From Actinomycetota bacterium (GTDB lineage: Bacteria; Actinomycetota; Actinomycetes; Streptosporangiales; Streptosporangiaceae): DNA of 54,382 bases. Below are positions 38,130-45,090 of this stretch, in pieces. How positions within the stretch are numbered: the first letter of the stretch is position 1; each line of letters starts with the position of its first letter. Made by a program: the position numbers and the translations under genes. The stretch spans positions 1-54,382 of the forward strand of contig JAJPIV010000094.1 of the NCBI GenBank assembly GCA_021324595.1. Direction: 5' to 3'. Below the pieces are notes generated by a model. It was not told where the DNA came from. It saw only the letters and a program-made list of their open reading frames with translations, and did not search any database.

Positions 38130-38891
38130 ATGGGCCACGGCAGGCCTGCGGACATCCCGCCCGAGGTCCTGCGCCGGTGGGAGCAGGCCGAGGCGAGGCT
38201 GTTCCCGCTGATCATGAGCCATCCCGGCGAGTACGAGCGGGCGGTGCGGGCAGTCCAGCGGGTGCGCGACATGCTCAGGGTCACCTGCCCGGACGTGCCC
38301 GCGCTGCTGGCCGTCGGCCGCGCCCCGGCCGGACCGGGCCCGGACCCGGGCAGCCCCGGCCACGGGGCGGGCAGCCCCGGCCACGCGGTGGGCGATCCCG
38401 GCCACGCGGCGGGTCACCCCGGCCTGGCCGAGGCGCCCGCGGGCCTGCCGGCGGATGTCGTGCTCGCCGCGGCCTGCGCCTCGCGCTACCGGGAGCTCGT
38501 GGCCGAGCAGGCGGCCCGCTCGCGGCGGGACAGGTTCGCGGAGGCGGTCCGGGCGGCCGCGGGCGAGCCCGGGGCCGGGCGGGCCCCGGGCGGCCGGCGG
38601 GCGCCCTCCGGGCCGGCCGCCTGGGCGACCGTGGAGCAGTCCGGCGACCGGGAATCCCTGCCGTACCGCCCCTACCAGCGGGTCGAGGCGCACCTGCCGT
38701 CCGGGCGCGCGGTGGTCGTCTCGGCCGTCCCGGACGAGACCCTCAGCCGCGTCGCCTGGCACCTGGACGAGGCGGCGCTCGACCCGGCGGACGGCAGCCT
38801 GGCCGTAGGCCGCCGGATCGGCAGCTACCCGACCGCGGCGGCCTGCGAGGCCTCCCTCGCGCTCGCGAAGGCGCGGCTAGGCGGCGCCTGA
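38130..38891 (+). CDS. Uncharacterised 253-residue protein with PGH repeat linker
   Basis: I do not recognise this protein. The N-terminal part (PPEVLRRWEQAEARLFPLIM, YERAVRAVQRVRDMLRV) is helical. Residues 70-100 are an SPGHxxG/DPGHxxG tandem repeat likely to be disordered. The C-terminal part (SLPYRPYQRVEAHLPSGRA, VVVSAVPDETLSRVAWHLDE) is more compact. No signal, membrane segment or metal motif is visible. The ATG at 38130 follows a GGGGCGAAGGG stretch. It is the first rightward gene from the shared promoter region and precedes the radical SAM gene by 179 bp, so it likely belongs to the nit1-like locus. Confidence 0.65.
   Translation: MGHGRPADIPPEVLRRWEQAEARLFPLIMSHPGEYERAVRAVQRVRDMLRVTCPDVPALLAVGRAPAGPGPDPGSPGHGAGSPGHAVGDPGHAAGHPGLAEAPAGLPADVVLAAACASRYRELVAEQAARSRRDRFAEAVRAAAGEPGAGRAPGGRRAPSGPAAWATVEQSGDRESLPYRPYQRVEAHLPSGRAVVVSAVPDETLSRVAWHLDEAALDPADGSLAVGRRIGSYPTAAACEASLALAKARLGGA
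38346..38430 (+). repeat. Imperfect 21-bp tandem repeat, about four units, within a gene
   Basis: Units of the type GGCAGCCCCGGCCACGCGG recur in frame and encode SPGHGAG, SPGHAVG, DPGHAAG, HPGLAEA. The repeat length is a multiple of three, so copy-number change would not break the gene. Confidence 0.7.
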
Positions 38892-38997
38892 CCGGCGCGC
38901 CCTCCGCTGACGCCCCGGGGGCCGGCCGGCGAGGAGCCGCGCGGGGAAATCTCCGGCCGGGGGTTGCCTGCGCAGGGCCTCAGGGTCTATCAAGGAT

Positions 38998-39023
38998 GGT
39001 AAACGTTCGTATCGCATGACAAA
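38998..39023. promoter_or_regulatory. Related motif before radical SAM gene (copy 2)
   Basis: GGTAAACGTTCGTATCGCAT matches the motif at 38084 in its GGTAA start and its TTCGTxTCG core. It lies about 50 bp before the radical SAM start, inside an AT-richer patch. This copy is less palindromic. Operator function is inferred from recurrence only. Confidence 0.4.
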
Positions 39024-39070
39024 GACCGCGCCGCCTCCCTGGAGCCCAGGCCGATCCGAAGTGAGGGGTC

Positions 39071-40345
39071 ATGACCGGATCCACTGCCCCGGCCGCGCGG
39101 GGGTCACGTCCCGGCTCGCAGGCAACGCCCCCGGCGCCCGCGGGGGCCCTGTCAGGCGCCGCCGGGCCGGCCCAGCCCTCCCCGCCGCGGGCCGCCGGGC
39201 CGGCCCAGCTGCCGCCGGAGCGCCTGGCGCACCTGATCGCGGAGCTGCAGGGGCACGGGCTGCGGGTAGAGGTGGAGATGGAGCGGCGGCGCGGCGGGGC
39301 GGGCCCGGCGGACGCGGGGATGCTGTGGATCGACGGGCATCCCGCGACCGTGCCCACGTCGGCGCGGTACGCGCGCTCGTCGCCCTACGTGCTCCGTGCC
39401 GAGGACGACGGCTGGGCGATCTACCGGGACGGCGAGCGGCTCGCGCCGGCCGAGCCGATGCGCCGGCCGCGGTTCTACGACCTGGCGACCGATGACGGGA
39501 TCCCGTACTGGAAGATCGCGCTGCTGCACCTGGACTCGCTGGCCAGCACCGTCATCCAGACCTGCGCGTACTGGGGGAACTCCGACCAGTGCGCGTTCTG
39601 CGGGATCGGCGTGACGCTGGCCAACGGCCGGACCATCGCCAAGAAGACCCCGCGGATGCTGGCCGAGGTCGCCGTCGCGGCGCGGGACCTCGACGGCGCG
39701 GTCGACGTCACGCTCACCACCGGCAGCACGGCCACCCCGGACAAGGGCGCGCTCTACGTCGCCGCCTGCGGCCAGGCGGTGCGGGAGGCATCCGGCCTGC
39801 CGGTGGAGGTGCAGTTCGAGCCGCCCGGTGACCTTGCCGTGATCGACCGGGTGAGGGAGATGGGCATCGACTCGGTCGGCATCCACGTCGAGTCGTTCGA
39901 CCCGCGGGTGCTCGCCCGCGTGGCACCCGCCAAGGCCCGCACCGGCATCGAGGGGTACTTCCGCGCATGGGAGCGGGCGGTGGCCGCCTTCGGCCGCGGG
40001 CGGGTCTCCACCTACGTGATCCTCGGCATGGGCGAGGACCCGGACGTGACGGTCGAGGGCTGCCGCCGGGCCATCGACATGGGCGTCTACCCGTTCATCG
40101 TGCCGCTGCGCCCGACGGCCGGCAGCCTCATGGCGCAGGTGGACCCGCCGTCACCCGGCTACATGGAGTCGGTCTACCGCAAGGTGGCGCCCTACCTGGC
40201 CGCCCACGGGCTCGGCGGCCAGGGCGCGTCCGCCGGCTGCGCGCGCTGCCAGGCCTGCTCGGCGATCCGGCTGCTGGAGTCGGCGGAGGGGGGCGACGGC
40301 GGTGGCCCGCGCACCTTCCTCCCGCTGGCCGGCCCGGGCCGCTGA
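39071..40345 (+). CDS. Radical SAM protein, MSMEG_0568-like family
   Basis: The 424-residue protein has an atypical cluster motif CAYWGNSDQCAFC (Cys165, Cys174, Cys177, spacing CX8CX2C) in place of CX3CX2C. Further blocks are VDVTLTTGSTATPDKGA, PVEVQFEPPGDL, GIDSVGIHVESFD, STYVILGMGEDPDVT and VYPFIVPLRPTAGS. The C-terminus has a second cysteine group (GCARCQAC, about 389-395) that could hold another cluster. These features match the MSMEG_0568 family, the radical SAM member (NitD) of the nitrogen-starvation nitrilase cluster, whose reaction is unproven. The first 45 residues are a disordered Ala/Pro extension. ATG 39071 follows AAGTGAGGGGT. Confidence 0.88.
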   Translation: MTGSTAPAARGSRPGSQATPPAPAGALSGAAGPAQPSPPRAAGPAQLPPERLAHLIAELQGHGLRVEVEMERRRGGAGPADAGMLWIDGHPATVPTSARYARSSPYVLRAEDDGWAIYRDGERLAPAEPMRRPRFYDLATDDGIPYWKIALLHLDSLASTVIQTCAYWGNSDQCAFCGIGVTLANGRTIAKKTPRMLAEVAVAARDLDGAVDVTLTTGSTATPDKGALYVAACGQAVREASGLPVEVQFEPPGDLAVIDRVREMGIDSVGIHVESFDPRVLARVAPAKARTGIEGYFRAWERAVAAFGRGRVSTYVILGMGEDPDVTVEGCRRAIDMGVYPFIVPLRPTAGSLMAQVDPPSPGYMESVYRKVAPYLAAHGLGGQGASAGCARCQACSAIRLLESAEGGDGGGPRTFLPLAGPGR

Positions 40346-40823
40346 GCCCCGGCCGCGGGGGCCCGCGCTGGAGTGCCGGGCGGTCCGCGGCCCGGCCGAG
40401 CTGGCCGCGCACTTCCGCGTCCGCCACCAGGTGTTCGTGGCCGAGCAGGGGCTGTTCGGCGGGCCGGGCGCCGGGCCGGGCGCCGACCGGGACGGCCGGG
40501 ACGACGACCCGGCGACCGTCCACGTCATCGGCCTCGCGGGCGGCGTCATCTGCGGGACGGTGCGGCTCTACCCGCTCGACGGCAGCGCCTCGCGCTGGCA
40601 GGGCGACCGGCTGGCCGTGCTGGCCGGCCACCGCAGGCACGGCCTCGGCGCCCCGCTCGTCCGCTTCGCGGTGCGGGAGGCCGGGGCGCGCGGCGGGCGC
40701 GTCATGGAGGCCTACATCCAGCCGCCCAACGTCGCGTTCTTCGAGTGGCTCGGCTGGCAGCGGGCGGGCGGCACCGTCCGGTACGCCGGCATCCCCCACC
40801 AGCGCATGGTCATCGGCCTGTAG
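40302..40823 (+). CDS. GNAT acetyltransferase, MSMEG_0567 N-domain-like
   Basis: The 173-residue protein overlaps the end of the radical SAM gene by 44 bases if GTG 40302 is used; a later start is possible. It shows AELAAHFRVRHQVFVAEQGL, then HVIGLAGGVICGTVRLYPL, the acetyl-CoA loop LAVLAGHRRHGLGAPLVRFA, and YIQPPNVAFFEWLGW, the pattern of the MSMEG_0567 acetyltransferase (NitE). In mycobacteria this domain is fused to an AIR-synthase-like domain; here the partner is a separate gene on the opposite strand, 63 bp downstream and converging. The substrate is unknown. Confidence 0.83.
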   Translation: MARAPSSRWPARAAEPRPRGPALECRAVRGPAELAAHFRVRHQVFVAEQGLFGGPGAGPGADRDGRDDDPATVHVIGLAGGVICGTVRLYPLDGSASRWQGDRLAVLAGHRRHGLGAPLVRFAVREAGARGGRVMEAYIQPPNVAFFEWLGWQRAGGTVRYAGIPHQRMVIGL

Positions 40824-40886
40824 GCACCTGCCGCCGGCCCGGCCCGGCACCGGGCGGGGAGCCCCGCCGCCGGCCGGGATCGCCTC

Positions 40887-41858
40887 TCACGTCCGCATCC
40901 GGCCCGCGGGGCGGCGCAGGTTGGTCACCGACTCGCGGCTCAGGTCGAACGCGGTGCGGACCTCGCCGCCGCGCCGGAGCCGGACCTGGCCGGTGGCGTC
41001 CAGGCGCCCGACCGGCGCGGCCGTCAGCCCGCGCCCGGCGAACGCCCGCGCGCAGTCGCCCTCCCTGCCCTCGGGCACGCACAGCAGGAACGCGAAGCAC
41101 GGGAAGCACAGCAGCCAGCGCTCCAGGCTGACCCCCGCGGGGACCGGGAGCGCCCCGAGATCGACGGTCACGCCGAGGCGATGGCACTCCAGGAGCATGG
41201 CCAGCGAGCCGACCAGCCCGGCCATGCTGACGTCCTTGGCCGCCGCGATCCAGCCGTCGCGGGCGCCCTCCGCGAGCAGGCGCACGTCAGCGGCGAGCCG
41301 GCCGCCTCGCTCGGCGAAGGAGGGGAAGAAGGGGTAGTCCTCGCGCATCGCCCCGTCCAGGCAGCACGCGACCACCAGGGTCTGCCCGGGCTCGGCCCGG
41401 CAGGACGAGAGCGGCCGCTCCGCCCGGCCGAGGCCGAACGCGGACAGCGCCGGCGGGCCGTCGGTGATGGTGAGGTGGCCGCCGACGACCGGGATCCGGT
41501 ACAGCTCCGACGCCCACCGCATCCCGCCGAGCACGGCCCGCGCCACCGGCTCGGGGCCGGTGAAGGTGTCGACGATGGCCAGCGGCCACGCGCCCATCGC
41601 CGCGAGGTCGTTGGCGTTCGTGGTGACGGCGGCGACCCCCGCGCCGTGCGGGTCGGCGGCGACGAACGAGGGCAGGATCGCCTCGCCGCCGACGACCAGC
41701 TCGGACCCGCCGTCGCGGACCACCGCCCCGTCGTCGCCCGGCCCGGCCAGCCAGTCGGCGCTCTGGAGCACCTCGCTCACCAGGCCGATGGCGGCCTTGC
41801 CGCGCACGCCCGGGCTGTTCCGGATCCGTTCGACGAGGTCAGGCAGATCGGAGGTCAT
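40887..41858 (-). CDS. AIR-synthase-related protein, Sll0787-like family
   Basis: The 323-residue PurM-fold protein has GPGDDGAVVRDGGSELVVGG near the N-terminus (the usual GDDAA-type ATP/Mg segment), TTNANDLAAMGAWPLAIVDT, GGMRWASELYRIPVVGGHLT, and AAKDVSMAGLVGSLAMLLE, followed by a variable domain with LLCFPCFAFLLC. These match the Sll0787/MSMEG_0567 C-domain family (NitF), relatives of aminoimidazole ribotide synthase and selenophosphate synthase that activate an oxygen with ATP. ATG 41858 is preferred for its GGGG at 9 bases; ATG 41867 is the alternative. It is divergent from the ComA-like operon and convergent with its likely functional partner GNAT. Confidence 0.83.
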   Translation of the reverse strand: MTSDLPDLVERIRNSPGVRGKAAIGLVSEVLQSADWLAGPGDDGAVVRDGGSELVVGGEAILPSFVAADPHGAGVAAVTTNANDLAAMGAWPLAIVDTFTGPEPVARAVLGGMRWASELYRIPVVGGHLTITDGPPALSAFGLGRAERPLSSCRAEPGQTLVVACCLDGAMREDYPFFPSFAERGGRLAADVRLLAEGARDGWIAAAKDVSMAGLVGSLAMLLECHRLGVTVDLGALPVPAGVSLERWLLCFPCFAFLLCVPEGREGDCARAFAGRGLTAAPVGRLDATGQVRLRRGGEVRTAFDLSRESVTNLRRPAGRMRT

Positions 41859-41885
41859 CGCCACCATCCCCGGCCGGACAGCCGC

Positions 41886-41914
41886 TTGCACTAAAGTAGA
41901 GGCATATCTATCAT
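41886..41914 (+). promoter_or_regulatory. Sigma-70-type promoter giving a leaderless transcript
   Basis: TTGCAC (41886-41891), a 17-bp spacer and TATCAT (41909-41914) form a good vegetative promoter in an AT-rich island. The ATG of the next gene is at 41922, seven bases after the -10, so transcription would start at or next to the start codon. No Shine-Dalgarno sequence is present, which agrees with a leaderless mRNA. Confidence 0.65.
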
Positions 41915-41921
41915 AGCATTC

Positions 41922-42707
41922 ATGCCGCCGCCCGCCTTCCTCGACCTGCCCGCCCGGGCGGCCAAGCCGCGCCGCGCCGGGATCACGCACGTGCTCGACG
42001 GCGGGATGCCGCTCGGCCAGATGGCGGACCTGCTGCGCGCCAGCGCCGCGTTCGTGGACGTCTGGAAGCTCGGCTGGGGCATCGCCTACCTCGACCCGGA
42101 CCTGGAGGCCAAGCTCGAGCTGCTCGCGGCGCACCGGGTGCTGGCCTCGCCAGGCGGGACGCTGCTGGAGATCGCGTGGGCGCAGGGCCGCCTGGCGGAG
42201 TTCCTCGGCTGGGCGCAGGCGGCCGGCTTCCCGTGCGTGGAGGTGAGCGCGGGCACCGTCCCGATGGCCCCGGCGGACAAGCGGGCGGTGATCGCCGAGG
42301 CGAGCGAGCGCTTCATCGTCCTCGCCGAGGCCGGGGCGAAGGACCCGTCGGCCCGGCAGGCGCCGCGGGACTGGGCGCGCGAGGTGGCCGGTGACCTGGC
42401 CGCCGGGGCCACCTGGGTGATCGCCGAGGGCAGGGCGAGCGGCACGGTCGGCATCTACGACGCGGCCGGCGCGGTCCGCGAGGACGTGGTCTCGGCCATC
42501 GCCGAGGCCGCCGGGCCGGGCGCCTGCGTGTTCGAGGCTCCGCGCGAGGCGCAGCAGGCATGGTTCGTGCGCCGGTTCGGCCCCGACGTGAACCTGGCGA
42601 ACATCGGGCCGTCCGCCGCGCTGGGGCTGGAGACGCTCAGGCTCGGCCTGCGGGCCGACACCTGGCGGGCGGGCGCGCCCGCCCCCGCCGGCGCGCTGGC
42701 CCGGTGA
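41922..42707 (+). CDS. Phosphosulfolactate synthase-like (ComA family) protein
   Basis: The 261-residue TIM barrel has the ComA blocks RRAGITHVLDGGMPLGQM, FVDVWKLGWGIAYLD, CVEVSAGTVPMAPADKRAVI, WVIAEGRASGTVGIYD, VFEAPREAQQAWFVRRFGP and NLANIGPSAALGLETLRLGL. ComA adds sulfite to phosphoenolpyruvate in coenzyme M and sulfolactate synthesis, but no ComB/ComC phosphatase or dehydrogenase follows, so this homologue may add another nucleophile to PEP or a related acceptor. It begins a five-gene operon with 4-base overlaps (GTGA to the next gene) and is read from an apparent leaderless promoter. Confidence 0.88.
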   Translation: MPPPAFLDLPARAAKPRRAGITHVLDGGMPLGQMADLLRASAAFVDVWKLGWGIAYLDPDLEAKLELLAAHRVLASPGGTLLEIAWAQGRLAEFLGWAQAAGFPCVEVSAGTVPMAPADKRAVIAEASERFIVLAEAGAKDPSARQAPRDWAREVAGDLAAGATWVIAEGRASGTVGIYDAAGAVREDVVSAIAEAAGPGACVFEAPREAQQAWFVRRFGPDVNLANIGPSAALGLETLRLGLRADTWRAGAPAPAGALAR

Positions 42708-43696
42708 CCGGCGCGGTGAACCTGACCGCCGACCGGTACCGCGGCGTGAGCCTGGCCGCCGTCCCCGTGCCGCTGGACGAGGACGGCCTGCGCGGCTACT
42801 TCACCGGCCGGCCGGCCTACCGCCGCACCCGGTACATCGTCGTGCGGGCCGCCGGGCAGGACGCTGCGGCATCCGCGGCTGCCGCCGGCGAGGCGGCCGG
42901 GCGCGGCCGGACCGCCGTCGTCGAGGTGGGCAAGGAGTCGGACGGGCCGTTGTTCTCCCCGATCGTCACGGTCACCCTGCTGGCCGGGCCGGAGGAGACC
43001 GCGTTCGTCGAGGCGCCGGAGGCCGACGTCGGCATCCCGACCCTCCTGGCCAAGGTCGCGGCGGGCCGGGCCCCGTGGGCGCGGTGCGTGGTCGTCCGCG
43101 GCAGGTACGGGCACGTCGGGTTCATCGCCGACCCGGAGCCGGTCCGGGTCACGGTCGTGGACGTGGTGCCCCCGTTCCCGGCCAAGCTCGCCGACCAGGC
43201 GGGCCGGGTGCTGGACCTGGCCGAGGACCTCCCGCCGGTGGAGCTGCGGCCCGAGGCCACCGACCTGCGCTCGCTGGCCGCCACGGCCCCGGCCGCCCAC
43301 TACCTGTTCCCCTGCCGGGCCGGGTCGGCCGGCGGCCAGGCCGGCCCGGGGGACGCGGGGGACGAGCCGCCCGGGCTGGCCGCCACGGTCTCCTACCTCG
43401 ACGAGGTCCCCGAGCCGGCCGAGTGGACCCTGGTGGGGTGCGAGCGTTCGCGTGCCATCCACGACTGGTTCTACCGCAGGGACGTGCCGGTGGTGGACAT
43501 GTGCCCCCGGGCACTCGCCGTGCGCGCGCTGCGCGCCGGGAGGCTGCTGCCGCCCGTGCTCACCAAGTGCTGCCTGCTCGAGGACCGCGTCCGCGCCGAG
43601 GACGGCCTGGTGGTGGTGCCCTGGGGCGCCAGCCTCGCCCAGGTGCGCGACGGCCTGGCCCTGGCGGCCGGCGGCCGGGGGCACGCGGCGCCATGA
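42704..43696 (+). CDS. Uncharacterised actinobacterial protein in ComA-lyase operon
   Basis: I recognise no catalytic family in this 330-residue protein. It begins YRGVSLAAVPVPLDEDGLRG, followed by RRTRYIVVRAAG, GRTAVVEVGKESDGPLFSPI, VTLLAGPEETAFVEAPEAD, then RGRYGHVGFIADPEPVRVTV and PPFPAKLADQAGRVLDLAED. The C-terminus has HDWFYRRDVPVVDMCPRALA and LTKCCLLEDRV with adjacent cysteines that might bind a metal. It has no signal or membrane segment. GTG 42704 overlaps the ComA-like stop, and the stop overlaps the next ATG, so its product is made in proportion to both neighbours. It resembles domains annotated as of unknown function in actinobacteria. Confidence 0.75.
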   Translation: MTGAVNLTADRYRGVSLAAVPVPLDEDGLRGYFTGRPAYRRTRYIVVRAAGQDAAASAAAAGEAAGRGRTAVVEVGKESDGPLFSPIVTVTLLAGPEETAFVEAPEADVGIPTLLAKVAAGRAPWARCVVVRGRYGHVGFIADPEPVRVTVVDVVPPFPAKLADQAGRVLDLAEDLPPVELRPEATDLRSLAATAPAAHYLFPCRAGSAGGQAGPGDAGDEPPGLAATVSYLDEVPEPAEWTLVGCERSRAIHDWFYRRDVPVVDMCPRALAVRALRAGRLLPPVLTKCCLLEDRVRAEDGLVVVPWGASLAQVRDGLALAAGGRGHAAP

Positions 43697-45090
43697 CCGG
43701 CCGGATCACCGACTCGGCGTTGCACGGGCACCTGTGGGGCACCGACGAGGCGCGCGCGATCCTCGGCGAGCGCGGCCGGCTCCAGGGCTGGCTCGACGTG
43801 ATCGCGGCGCTGGCCCGGGCGCAGGCGGCCGAGGGGATCATCCCGGCGGCGGCCGCCCGGGCGATCACCGGCCACGCCCGGGTCGAGCTGATCGACCTGG
43901 GCTACGCCGCCGAGCAGACCCGGGCGACGGGCCATTCCACGCTCGGCCTGATCCGCGCCCTCGCGGCCAGGCTGCCCGGGCACGCCCGGGAGCACGTGTA
44001 CGTCGGCGCCACGGTCCAGGACGTCACCGACACCTGGGCCGCGCTCGCGATGCGCGGGGTCGGCGCCATCGCCTGGCGTGACCTGCGGAGCGCCGAGGCC
44101 CTGCTGCTGGAGCTGGCCGAGCGGCACCGGGACACCCCGATGTGCGGGCGCACCCACGGCCAGCCCGGCAGCCCGGTCACGTTCGGCTGGAAGGCCGCGT
44201 CCTGGGCCGACGAGATCCGGCGCCACCTGGACCGGCTGCGCGAGGGCGCGCCCCGCTGGCTGGTCGGCCAGCTCGGCGGCGGCGTCGGGAGCCTGGTGTT
44301 CTACTCCGGCCGCGGCCTGGCGGTCCGGGCGCGGTTCTGCGCCGAGCTCGGCCTCCTCGACCCGGGCATCTCCTGGACCGCCGCGCGCGACCGGGTGGCG
44401 GAGTTCGGCGGCGTGCTCGCGCTGATCTGCGGCACCCTGGCGCGCATCGGCTCGGAGGTCTACGAGCTGCAGCGGCCCGAGATCGGCGAGCTGGCCGAGC
44501 CCGCCGCGGCCGGCGCCGTCAGCAGCATCACCATGCCGCACAAGCGCAACCCGGAGCGCAGCGAGCACCTCGACACGCTGGCCCGCCTCGCGCGGGCGAA
44601 CGCGGCCCTGCTCAGCGAGTCGATGACGGGCCAGCACGAGCGCGACGGCCGGGCGTGGAAGGCCGAGTGGGTGGCGCTCCCGGAGGTAAGCCTGCTCGCC
44701 GCGGCCGCGCTGGAGACCGCCCTGGCGGTGCTCGGCGGGCTCGAGGTGGACGCCGGGGCGATGCTGCGCAACCTGCGGCGGCACGGCGCGGCGGGCAGCG
44801 AGCAGGCGCTGGCGAGGCTGGCGCCGCTGATCGGCGGCCGCGCGGCGCAGGAACGGCTCCAGCGCGCCCTCACCGCGGCCGCGGAGCCGGGCGCGGGGCG
44901 GGAGGCCGGCGCCGCGCCGGAAGCCGTGGCCGGGCTGCTGCGCGAGGCCGGCGCGGCCGGCCCGGGGAGCGGCGGCGACGCGGCGGGCGCCTGGGCGCCC
45001 GACCCCGGTGCCTGCCCGCAGATGGTCGACCTGGTCCTCGCCCGCGCGGCGGCGGCCAGGCGGGCCGAGCCGCAGGAGTGGCCCCCGTGA
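43693..45090 (+). CDS. PurB/PcaB-like lyase of the aspartase/fumarase superfamily
   Basis: The 465-residue protein has the three conserved regions of the superfamily: TGHSTLGLIRALAARL-type C1 preceded by YAAEQTRATGHS, CGRTHGQPGSPVTFGWKAAS in C2, and SSITMPHKRNPERSEHLDT (about 277-295, with the mobile-loop serine) in C3. It is closest to adenylosuccinate lyase and carboxymuconate cycloisomerase. The last 60 residues are an Ala/Gly-rich extension not seen in PurB. Since it sits in an accessory operon next to a second lyase, it is unlikely to be the housekeeping PurB. It probably eliminates an amine or other group from a succinyl compound, releasing fumarate, or the reverse. Confidence 0.88.
   Translation: MTGRITDSALHGHLWGTDEARAILGERGRLQGWLDVIAALARAQAAEGIIPAAAARAITGHARVELIDLGYAAEQTRATGHSTLGLIRALAARLPGHAREHVYVGATVQDVTDTWAALAMRGVGAIAWRDLRSAEALLLELAERHRDTPMCGRTHGQPGSPVTFGWKAASWADEIRRHLDRLREGAPRWLVGQLGGGVGSLVFYSGRGLAVRARFCAELGLLDPGISWTAARDRVAEFGGVLALICGTLARIGSEVYELQRPEIGELAEPAAAGAVSSITMPHKRNPERSEHLDTLARLARANAALLSESMTGQHERDGRAWKAEWVALPEVSLLAAAALETALAVLGGLEVDAGAMLRNLRRHGAAGSEQALARLAPLIGGRAAQERLQRALTAAAEPGAGREAGAAPEAVAGLLREAGAAGPGSGGDAAGAWAPDPGACPQMVDLVLARAAAARRAEPQEWPP

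Noticed and set aside
38130-38891. DUF2877 (YlbF-like) partner of FdrA and DUF1116
   Set aside because: The orphan protein lacks the YlbF-type GxGxGLTPxxDD block and has unrelated repeats.
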